Positions 44,427-53,859 of a stretch of DNA of 64,000 nucleotides are shown piece after piece (position 1 is the stretch's first letter; each line of letters begins with the position of its first letter). The DNA is from Channa striata (lineage: Eukaryota; Chordata; Actinopteri; Anabantiformes; Channidae). The notes beneath the pieces were generated by a model, which saw only the letters and a program-made list of their open reading frames with translations, was not told where the DNA came from and searched no databases. The stretch covers positions 25,595,498 through 25,659,497 of the forward strand of contig CM065174.1 of NCBI GenBank assembly GCA_033026295.1. Reading direction: 5' to 3'. The position numbers and the translations under genes are program-made.

Positions 44427-44665
44427 GATAAGATAAGTTAAGATAAGACATGACTTTATTTATCCCACAGTGGGTAAATTCTTGTGATTCAGCAGCAATA
44501 GGAACAGAGAACAATGAACCTACACAGAACAATGTACACTTTAGTTTAACTTTAGATAAAGAAAAACAACTTTATAAACTGTACAAACAAGGTATTAAAA
44601 ATTAAGAAAAAACTATTTTGTAATCTGCATGTGCAATAGTGGAAAAATATGATGATTAATTACGA
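44427..44665 (-). mobile_element. 3' end of a Rex1/CR1-like LINE (family B)
   Basis: 'gataagataagttaagataa' then 'gactttatttatcccacagt' and 'gggtaaattcttgtgattca' match the 3' ends at 20149 and 25684. Only the noncoding 3' portion is present, typical of severe 5' truncation. Confidence 0.75.
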
Positions 44666-45020
44666 ATATATACATTGATTTATTACTTTCAACAGCAAAT
44701 ACAGTCCTCAAAGGTAAAAACTGTAGAAAGTCAAAAGTGAAGAAAAGATTATTTAGAATTTTTACTGTTTGAAAATCAATCTTACAAGATACAACATTCA
44801 GTCATGTGCTCCAGTTTTAGAAAGATAAAATGTGTGTGATCTCATGTAAAATTTACAATATTGTGTTTCATTTAACACAAGGTGTAAATGCAACTTATAT
44901 GAAATTCTTATCTTTCATCCCATAACAGTCTTTTTTATCTTTAATCCAAATGTTTTTGGTGTAAAAAAAAAAAACAAGACTTATCCCAGCCATCTCAATA
45001 CTTTTGGTGTTTACGTACAC
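44666..45020. other. Spacer without a recognisable gene
   Basis: AT-rich; nothing recognised. Confidence 0.35.
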
Positions 45021-45026
45021 AGGAGA

Positions 45027-45192
45027 CTCCTGGAACTTCCAGGAGAGGAGAGATGCGAGACATTGAAAGAAAACTACATTCCATACCAGGCTAAAGTCTG
45101 ACACTGAACCGTTAAACCAACAGGATGTAAAATTTCTTTGGTTAGGAATAACCAAAGAAATTGATCATGATTCAACTACTCAAATCATGATC
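45027..45192. repeat. Cluster of three perfect inverted repeats
   Basis: (1) ctcctggaa / c / ttccaggag at 45027-45045. (2) aatttctttggtta / ggaa / taaccaaagaaatt at 45131-45162 (14-bp perfect arms). (3) gatcatgatt / 10-nt loop / aatcatgatc at 45163-45192 (10-bp perfect arms). The second and third abut without a gap. No protein-coding frame or known repeat family explains them. Confidence 0.9.
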
Positions 45193-45199
45193 ATTCATT

Positions 45200-48100
45200 A
45201 GGAATGTCTGATCTGTTCTCTGGACTTTCTCCCCCATCACAAAAAGTCCTGCTGTGTGCATTTGCTAACAAACTGGGGGTTTTAGTCGCATTTAAATTGT
45301 GTTTTTCTAAGAACTTTGGACTTTTACTAGGTTGACACAGGCCAATTATCATTGTGCCTGAAAAAATAACTCAATAACTTGATAACTCAGCTTAAAAATA
45401 TTTTCAGTATAGAGGCCTGAGTCATATCTTGGGAGCTAATCGCTCCATCATCTCCTAAAAGCTACAAATATAACATACGCCTACATTGTGAGTTTATACT
45501 CACCGTTCAATAAAGTGTGGCACAGATCGAGAACAGTGGAGAAACAGAGGGGACAGACTGTAATGGACTTCATGCTATAAGACTCAAACACGGAGCTCTG
45601 GCTGGTGTTGTGGTGGTGACTGCAGGTCAGACTATAGCTGTAACACAAACATCGGAATACACAAAACTAATATCTCTGACCTTGTTTTGACTAGCGACTG
45701 CACTACATTATGCTGAATTTATTACATTAGCAGTTGCTACAGAGACATTTGAATGTTTTCCTAGCCCCTGGTTTGAGAGGCACAGCCGCAGAATACTGTA
45801 TCTGTTCAAACTCCCCTGATGCATAGCCTGCTCTAAACCAGGCCAATCTGCCTTTCATCTGTAGAAAAGCTGCTTTCTCCCTCATGACTCCAGTGTTAAC
45901 ACTCAGTGAGCATCTCAATGAACAGCAGTCAAACAGCTCTATAGACAGCAGCATTCAATAAAACAACCTCTGCTCTGCTCTGCCATTGCCCTGTAACATC
46001 TATGTTTTCAGAGACTCATCTCTCTCTTTGTCCCTAATACACAGCACAGCACTTATTTAACTTCTTATATTGTCTTTTCTTTTCATCAGTTCAATGCCAA
46101 TAAAGCAAATAAGGGCAGGAAACAACTTTTGTTGTCAATTTGAGTTTCAAAATCAAACCAGCAACTAGACAATTTAAGAATAGCATTTAAATAATATCAA
46201 ACAACCTAAATTATGACTTAATTGAAACTTGTCCTGTTCAATTCAGGGTGACTTCACCAATTTTCAGCTTGCTTTGTATGGCTTTAGTTCAGGGTGTAAA
46301 TGTACAAAAATGCTTTTGAAATTCCCTTTATTCAAATTGTTCTCTGCTTGTTGCTGATCAAGTCCTCCAGATGACAGCGTTCTCACACACAGGGCAACTG
46401 TCTGGCCGGCTTTTCACACAGATTGTAACGTATGACATTATATTATAATGAATACCGACAATGGTCACACAATAAAATGTTGGGAGCTTCTATATTTAAA
46501 TCCTACCCCGACTACATAGCCGAGAAGTGTGAACAACATATTAGCAGCAGAAGGCACTGAGGCGCAGTCTTGAGCTGTGAGTCACCTGTATAGTGAAAGT
46601 GCTTAGAGCATGACACAGTGTAAAACCCAGAAAAGTAGAACTGAAGTACACACTTTGGGCAGCTTTTATATGCGTATAGCCTCAATACAGTGGGCCCAGG
46701 TGTAAACAGCTGCATTCATTACAAATAGAGCATAGGGGCTCCATTGTAAGGGTGATGAAATGACTTCTGTGTAGACATGGTGCTATATGTTCATCATAGG
46801 GTGATGTACACGACCCCAGTAGACACAGAAGTTTATTTGTGCCAGCCTTGTGCTGTTAGAATTATTTGAATGCAACCAATAATCATAATTTCTACAGCAT
46901 AATTTATGTTTTCCTTGCACTTGTTTGTGTTCTAACTGGAATCTCTTCTATCTCCTACAATTCTTACATTCCTCTGGTCAGATATTTTGTCTGTTTGCTG
47001 TTATCCACTTTTTTTTTTTGTTGCTTCTGATGATGTATTTAAATTGCAAAATAATTAAATAAGTCTTATGAATTATGTCTGAAGCAGTGATAGCAGAAGA
47101 AAGTGTTTTTCAGTCTGGTTTGGCTATAATGTAGTTCTCAGAACAAGCAGCGAAGACAGAGGTTCAATTATAGGATTTCAATATGGAGCATCACGTAACA
47201 TCACTCCAGGGGAGCAGAGAAACACGAAGTTGCACTTAATTTGGCAACAGGGGAGCTATGACTGGATCGTTTGCCTGTGATTGTTCCTACAACTGTCTGC
47301 CTGGGCAATGGCGTGAAAAACATGCAGCAACACTTATTGGGGGTTGTTCTTGGCTCTGAATTTGTTACTCTCCACAAAAAGCAAGTGGGGCAAGAAGTGG
47401 ATGTGTGCAGAAGGCTGATGTGTTCACATCAGCTCTATGCTAAAGGGACTAAGTTCCTCGAATGATTCTGGTACATCGGTAAATGATGTATAATAATCAG
47501 CCCTAACAATATGACAGGAGAAGTGAATAACAGTCATTATCATGTCACCTAGAAGTATATAAGGCAGCAAGTAAACATTTGTGATTTCTAGCCAGTTCCC
47601 AGCTGGTTTCCAGCTGACACCTTCCTCCCTTTACATGCTAGAGGGTGTCGATATTCCCCAATAACCACAACAATTTAGGCCCCATTCACGCAATTGCAGG
47701 AAACTGTAAGTATAACTGTACTGTAGACACAGCACACTGCGTGTAATGATTATTTGTTAAGAACAAATTATCATAGTTATTAGAAATGTCACCATCTCAA
47801 AAAACATTGATTTACCCTGAATTTGTAGCTGTAAGTAAATTTATAAAAATAAAAACAATTATGATTTCTCACATTACTATATGTCATAAATGGTTTCAAA
47901 GGTTAAGACTTGCTCTCTGCCCGCTTTGGATTAGCCAGTCTGATTGGCTCGGCGTGGCAGAGCTTCTGCTAATTTAATTTTTTTTTTTTTGTTGCATTTC
48001 CTATTATTTCAGATCAAAATATGCAACAGTCTAGAAAGAAAGTATCAAATGTTGACATGTCCCTGTGGTCAACTACCACAGGTCAGCATCAGAACAGCAG

Positions 48101-48465
48101 ACCACCCATATCATCAGCATCATTTATAAGTACCAGACTAATAGCACTTCAGCCAGAAATATCTGTGTTAGGAGCTATACAAGTTAATTAAGTTAAATCA
48201 CGCCTTCGCTGATATTGAACTTGCTTCTTTTGGTTCTACTTTGGGTAGTGCATGCACATAAATTCCGTTAAACCTCCCACTGACTTCCCCAACTCAAAAG
48301 ATCTCATCTTGTTGCTTACACTATGTTTGTTAGTTTTTTATAATAGTCAACAGATGATATCATCTGAACTCCTAATAAAAGGGAGAACTCCTCCGAGTGA
48401 TGTTATCTGGAGGAGTTTTTCAGCTAGCTACACTAACAGCAAAAAAAGAATTTGAATCTGGCATC
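45200..48465. other. Spacer; palindromes near its right end
   Basis: No recognisable gene. Contains a perfect 16-bp palindrome cagatgatatcatctg at 48351-48366 and a 9-bp perfect hairpin (aactcctcc at 48386, ggaggagtt at 48409) followed by T's. Confidence 0.4.
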
Positions 48466-48469
48466 ATCT

Positions 48470-48700
48470 GTCCAACACAGAGAGACATACACAGACACAC
48501 AACCATTCACACTAAAGACAATTTAGAGTCAGCAGCTAACCTAACATACATGTCCTTGGACTGTGGGGGGAAACCGGAGGAAACTCACGCAAGCACGGGC
48601 CCATATAAAAGGCCACAGCAAGCAGGTAGATTTGAACTGGGGACCTTCTAGCCATGAGACAGCCGTACTAACTACCTCACCAACCTGCTGCCCGGTATGC
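48470..48700 (-). repeat. SINE-like repeat family D, minus strand
   Basis: 'caaccattcacactaaagac', 'caatttagagtcagcagcta', 'acctaacatacatgtccttg' and 'gactgtggggggaaaccgga', then 'ttgaactggggaccttctag', read on the minus strand as a B-box-like 'cagttcaaatctacc' and tRNA-like head ('ggttggtgaggtagttagta'). Confidence 0.7.
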
Positions 48701-49300
48701 CTACAAAGTTCTTTCCAATGTTTTTGTTTGTTTTTAAAGATTCCTATTTCATTATTGAAATGCTATACACTACTAAATGTGATGTTTTCCACCATTAGAT
48801 TGTACAACTAAGAGTGAAAAACCTTTGTTATGTTATAATAAACAGCTTCACCAAACCTTTGGGGCGTTTTTTTAGATTCACGACACTGACACTGCTCTGC
48901 TCCTGAGTGTGTCGTACACAGTGGAAATAACTGACTGTGTGATTGTGTGAAAGTGTGCATCAGGGTGTATTGGAACTGCTCTGTGAGAAACCCATTCAGT
49001 GCATATAAAGCCTCAAAGACAAAAAAACGCGTAAAAAGTTTCTCCCACCATATCAACACCCGTGAATATGATTTCCCCAAAAAAATTAAAAAGGACCAAG
49101 GTCATGAGACAAGCTTGGAAAGTTTTATTTTTCTTGCTTAATCCAAAATACAAAATAATAATTTTACTGAAAACATTATAAATTATGTGCATGACATTTT
49201 TGAAATTGCAAATTATATACTTGCATGTTAAAAGACAAAATTAAAATTTTGTCATCAAATAGGAACTAAACAAACAACAAAAAAACTTTCATTTTAGACT
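48701..49300. other. Spacer without a recognisable gene
   Basis: AT-rich; nothing recognised. Confidence 0.4.
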
Positions 49301-49301
49301 T

Positions 49302-50013
49302 TGTGAGAGACCAACTAACTAGGGATCCAAATGCTGAAGTCACCATGAAACCAGGAATGAGGACAAACTAACAATTTATTCAAGTAACACAAAACAAAGA
49401 ACAAGTTGTAAATGCACAAAAGGAGGCACTCGCTACTAAAGCAGGGGGTGAACAAATAAAGAAACAAACTAGGAAAAACAAATTGCTCACTAAAAGTTAG
49501 GAGGATAAGAATACGTCAAAAATAAATCGCTCTTTACAAAAAGGTAAGAGGATACACCAAACACAAATACGAACTCACTAATCAAATGTTTCTAACAACT
49601 ACACTCACAAAAATTCACTGAGAAGATATTTTTAAAACTAACAAAACAGATACTATGAACCAACAAAAACCAGAGGCTTACAAACAAGATCTTCCGTAAC
49701 AAACAAAGGCTGGTGGTCGGGGAATGGACAAGACCTGGAGACAGAGTAGGTATGTAGAGAGACACACTAGCAACGATGAAAACAAACAAGAGTCTTTTTA
49801 AAGTATGTAGATGGCTGATGCAATTCATGTTTGATGGTTGAAGTCAACAGAGGAGAGGAAGACAAGAAGGGATGGGGAGACTGAATGGACTAGAGGAGAA
49901 CGTCAGCAGGCAAGGAGCGGAAGTGCAGGGACACACAGAGCATAGGGTGAAAAAACAAAGGACATACAAGAAAACAAAAATCATACAAGTAATAAAACAA
50001 CTAACTTCTGACA
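49302..50013 (-). mobile_element. Candidate solo LTR or LTR-like repeat, ~712 bp
   Basis: Begins tgtgagagacc and ends ttctgaca, giving TG...CA on the minus strand (TGTCAGAAG...CTCTCACA). AATAAA on the minus strand lies 73 bp from the 3' end (tttatt at 49375-49380), the same spacing as in the solo LTR at 38522. A possible 4-bp duplication 'actt' (49298-49301 and 50013-50016) overlaps the last base, so the exact end is uncertain. No coding frames with retroviral motifs. Confidence 0.5.
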
Positions 50014-50285
50014 CTTTTTAAAGACTCATCTCATTTATATTAGCAGTTGTATTTCATGGACATTTCAGTTTAAACTTGATGATCAGTATTTAGGACAGGC
50101 CACCTGGAGAACAATTTTAAAACTGGGAATGGGGGTGGCACTTCTTGTACTGTGTTATTGCTTGACGTGTCGAGTAATGAAGGGAAGGAGTTTGTACTTG
50201 ACTGTCAGCTATTACTAAAAGAAGGGGAACTTTGAGCACTACCGTGAATCGCAGAAGGACTGAACAAAGTGCTGCTTTCTGACAA
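50014..50285. other. Spacer without a recognisable gene
   Basis: Nothing recognised. Confidence 0.35.
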
Positions 50286-50363
50286 CTTTGGAATGAAAAC
50301 TGGTCGAGATATCATCGTGTTTGTTTAAAGCCTCGCAATGGTTATAGTGTTTAATATTTGTCG
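50286..50363 (+). repeat. 78-bp direct repeat, copy 1
   Basis: Begins 'ctttggaatgaaaactggtc' and ends 'tttaatatttgtcg'; matches 51348-51425 with about two mismatches. Flanks on both sides differ between copies. Confidence 0.92.
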
Positions 50364-51347
50364 TCTTGGCTATTTTCAAAGCCGAATTTTCCACCAGTTT
50401 TTATCTCTTATTCTGTCTGATACAGACCTTAATGAAAATCACCTGCTGTTTCCTGATTTCCCGTGTCTCCTCTTAATTTGTCTCATGCCTATTTCCTTTC
50501 TTTCCTCTTTATTTCCGTTCTCGTTCTTAGTTTCTTCCTTTCCTTGGTGTTTCATCCCTTCTGTTCTTCCTACCCTTTTGTTTTTATTTCTTTACTTTCT
50601 ATCTTTCCTCGCCTTCTTTATAGTGTAAAGCTAGCCAAACAAATTCTGTTTTAAAATATTTTAATTCTAATTTGTTTAATTTGACATCAGCTGGATCATT
50701 TGATTCGAGGTGTCTTTGTTGGAGTCTGTGTTTGACTCAATATTTTCTTTTTTTTTTTTCCTCCCTGTTAACTCTGCGAAAGGGGAATTCTTTGATGAGC
50801 CAAAAGTTTATAATACATTTTGGTGTATAAATTGATTCCATGATTTGTTTTTAAACTTACATTTTTTGTTTGTTTAATTTTTTCATTTCAGAATGCTATG
50901 AGAATTAATTATATTTTCAATATGAAAAAAAAGTGTCTCATAGGACATAACAGATAAGCTTTAAGGCGCAAAACATTTTCAAAAGCACTAGTGAGCAACA
51001 GGATGTTAGCAGGATGCTGAAAAATAAAAATTTAAAATAAAAGGACCTATGAGCAACAGCATTGTACCAATGTGCTGAAAAAAGTGCCAATTCTTCCACT
51101 GCCAACGACAAAACGTAACCACAATGCTGATAAATTTGCCAGATGTTTTAAAATAAAGACATCAGTGAGATACTGTATTCTGCCAGGATGCTGGGAACAG
51201 GCCAGATTTTCGAGATAACAGCACAATTGAAATAAAAACTTTCTAAAGGCTCCTTTTTTTTCTACCAAATATTTATTTTCTTCCAGCTTACTTCTTTTAA
51301 TTCTTTCTCTTTTTCTGTCTTTTATCTGCTTTTGACCTTTCACTTGT
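50364..51347. other. Sequence between the two direct repeats
   Basis: Pyrimidine-rich tract (about 50455-50620), then AT-rich DNA; three loosely similar phrases 'gagcaacag(g/c)a...atgctgaaaa' occur at about 50993, 51050 and 51175, hinting at a degenerate short tandem repeat. No recognisable ORF. Confidence 0.5.
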
Positions 51348-51425
51348 CTTTGGAATGAAAACTGGTCGAGATATCATCGTGTTTGTTTAAAGCCTCGCAA
51401 TGGTTATAGTCTTTAATATTTTTCG
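51348..51425 (+). repeat. 78-bp direct repeat, copy 2
   Basis: Second copy of the 50286-50363 unit, start to start distance 1062 bp, same orientation. Confidence 0.92.
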
Positions 51426-51470
51426 AGAATTAGTCATAATGAAGCATCTAACAAAAGTAATTTTAGTAAC

Positions 51471-51885
51471 GTGAAAATGTAAATAAAAACAGAATTCAAT
51501 GATTTACAACTCTCATCAACCTATATTTTATTCACAATAGAACATAAACAACGTACTGGATATTGAAATAAATACTGTGATGGACAGAGTATTTGGTTTC
51601 ACATTGTCTTGTTAAAATACGCAAGGCTTTCCCTGAAAAAGACATTGCATAGATGGGGTCCCTTTCCAGATGTGTAAGCTGCCACCACCATAGGCACTAA
51701 TGTATATAAGTGCCATCAGAGATGCAGGCTTTTGAACTGTGAGCTGATAACAAGTTAGATGGTCCCTCTCCTATTTAGTCCACAGAACATTGCACCCATG
51801 GTTTCCAAAAAACTATTTAAAAATTTAATTTGTCTGACCACAAAAATTTCCACTTTGCCTCAGACAATTTTAATTGAGGTTTCAA
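51471..51885 (-). mobile_element. Non-autonomous DNA element (MITE family C), minus strand
   Basis: 'aatgtaaataaaaacagaat' followed by 'tatattttattcacaataga' and 'gatgcaggcttttgaactgt', 'gctgataacaagttagatgg' and 'ccactttgcctcagaca' form the longer version of the family found at 19677 (reverse) and 56154. No transposase frame. Confidence 0.65.
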
Positions 51886-52139
51886 TTCAATTCTTTTAAC
51901 TGACTCAGATCTTTAACTCTGGAACAATAAATTGAATGAATTATTTTGAGTCATTTGGTTTATTTTACAGCAGGTGCGCTGTAACCCTCTTGTGGGCATT
52001 GTAAAAAGGGCCGCGGTTCTCAAACACTATATACTGAAGACAACATGATTTTCTTTAGCTGACAAATTATAATACACAAAATGCCACAAGCAATTCAAAC
52101 CATGTGAAGACTAGAAAAGCAAATACACACCACAATAAA

Positions 52140-52567
52140 GTGACTCGTGTCCTGCGTCCTTCCTGCCATTGTTGTTTAAGAGCGCGACAGTGACTTGCTA
52201 GCTGTCACGTGACAAATGAACGAAAGAATGATCCGTAACGATCCTTATGAACGACTCGTGAAGAGAACTGTAGTACTTGCTGCCTGGCACAGAGCCTGAC
52301 CGGCCTGGCTGTCACAAGCCTGACCGGCCTGGCTGTAACAACACAAAAGGATGAGGACCTGAGGACGGATGCACAGCTGAGTGAGTCGTGAACGAATCAT
52401 TTCTGTTTCCTGTCCTGCTGACTGAGCTTCTGCAGCTGCTGCCATGTGGCGAGAGAAGGTACTGCACGAAAATAAACGAATCACTCAGTGAGAGGACGCA
52501 TTACTCCCAAGTCACATAAAACATTAGTTCATATTGAACGAATCGTTCAGGAACGACACATCACTAG
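52140..52567 (-). mobile_element. Probable MITE with 'gaacgaatcgttc' ends
   Basis: Ends in 'aacgaatcgttcaggaacga' then 'cacatcactag', a terminus repeatedly seen in teleost hAT-like MITEs (reverse complement ctagtgatgtgtcgttcc). Internal 'acgaatcatt' and 'acgactcgtg' motifs occur. A 25-bp unit 'gcctgaccggcctggctgtc' + 'acaa' is tandemly duplicated at 52289-52340. The left terminus and TSD could not be fixed. Confidence 0.5.
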
Positions 52568-52884
52568 AGCTATGACCCAGAGATCTATCATTCAGGACTA
52601 CACAAGGGGATATTGTAAGATCCCAGTAATACCGTGAAAACAGATAATGCTTCCTTTTACAGTCCAAAGTGCTGGGTAAATTATAAACTGAATGCTTTAT
52701 CAATGGTCGTAGTCATGATCAATAACACTAACGGAAGTTACCACTTTATACTTTTTATAGTATAAAAAGTGAATAAAATTGTTGTGTAAAAAATATGACA
52801 GCTGATGCAGGTGTATTACACTTAAACAATGGTGTAATATAAATACACATTTTTGTGTTGCTCAGTTGTTACATCTACAGTTGT

Positions 52885-53095
52885 CTTGATGTTTTGATCC
52901 CCGGCTCTAGAGGTCCATCAATATCCTTGAGCAAGACACTGAGCCCCCACCTAGTTTCTCCCAGTGAGTGTTGGCGTTCAGTTGGGGGCATAGCAGCTTC
53001 CCCATCGGTATGTGAGTGTGTGTGATTGCGAGTGCGAATGAGTGAGATCAGAAGCAGTGTAAAGCGCTTTGAGTACCAATAGATAGAAGAGTCCA
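52885..53095 (+). repeat. tRNA-headed SINE-like copy (family E), 5'-truncated
   Basis: Starts inside the B-box region ('ttgatccccggctct'), then 'tatccttgagcaagacactg', 'gtgagtgttggcgttcagtt', and ends 'gcagtgtaaagcgctttgag' 'taccaatagatagaa'. Plus-strand relative to the copies at 27345 and 44165. Confidence 0.75.
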
Positions 53096-53245
53096 CACCC
53101 TTTAGTATTTACACCCACTGTTCATCCCTGCATGTTAATCATTTTTGCATTCTAGTAATATTTTACCTGCCTTTACCTGTCTTCTTTGTGCTTTAATGAC
53201 ATCAGCAATGAATCAGTGTAAAAGTGCCAAACGAAGCAGAAATTC

Positions 53246-53851
53246 TTATGTGGATTCTTGCAAACAAAGCAAAGACACATTACTGGGCACCCTTAAAATC
53301 TTGAAATCCAGGTGTACAGCTCTGGTACAACTGGTCCTGCGTACACAGGACTGAGCTCTGTCCATCTGATCTTCACAGACAAAAAAAGTGGAAGGACTTT
53401 GGCCTCCACTCCTAACAACATGGAGTATGAGTGTATTCCTGACACAAAGCATATAGCTCAAACATGAGAGGCTGCAGAGTGAGGCGTGAGGGACACCAGC
53501 CTGTTTCACTTGTCTCTTCCTCGCCAGTCTTTTTGCCCTCAGCTTTGCCTTTTTTAAGTGCCCAGCGTTGGCAGAAGATTTGAGGTGTGTGTTTGTAGCT
53601 GAGGTAGACCTTTTAGATGTGCACAGTGCAGCACTGCACTTTAAAAATTCTCTCCACTGGGGCTTCTTCTGATGTGGTTCTTTTTTTTTATTCTGCTTTA
53701 GGTGTGCCACGCAGCTATCAGCTCTGTGCAGCCCTGCACATAAGGCCTTTGATTCACCACTCAAAGACAGACACTCACACTTACTCACACGCACATGCAT
53801 ATAAAAATGTACACCTAGCAGATCCATGCAGGTACACACACCCTTATACAC
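53246..53851 (-). CDS. Unrecognised 201-codon ORF, coding status uncertain
   Basis: The longest open frame in the window that is not explained by a transposon or the sez6l-like exons. It is Cys- and Ser-rich at the N-terminal end ('MHVRVSKCECLSLSGESKAL') with a strongly basic middle ('LKKAKLRAKRLARKRQVKQA') and further cysteines. No signal peptide, TM segment or known domain is evident. The basic stretch comes from a purine-rich DNA segment, and part of the frame overlaps CA-rich simple sequence (53760-53850), so it may be fortuitous. No splice partners or neighbours support it. It lies antisense within the presumed sez6l intron. Confidence 0.2.
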   Translation of the reverse strand: MYKGVCTCMDLLGVHFYMHVRVSKCECLSLSGESKALCAGLHRADSCVAHLKQNKKKEPHQKKPQWREFLKCSAALCTSKRSTSATNTHLKSSANAGHLKKAKLRAKRLARKRQVKQAGVPHASLCSLSCLSYMLCVRNTLILHVVRSGGQSPSTFFVCEDQMDRAQSCVRRTSCTRAVHLDFKILRVPSNVSLLCLQEST

Positions 53852-53859
53852 AGTCTCCT

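Noticed and set aside
48386..48421. Hairpin plus T run as a transcription terminator
   Set aside because: Intrinsic terminators are bacterial; in this vertebrate context it is listed only as a palindrome.
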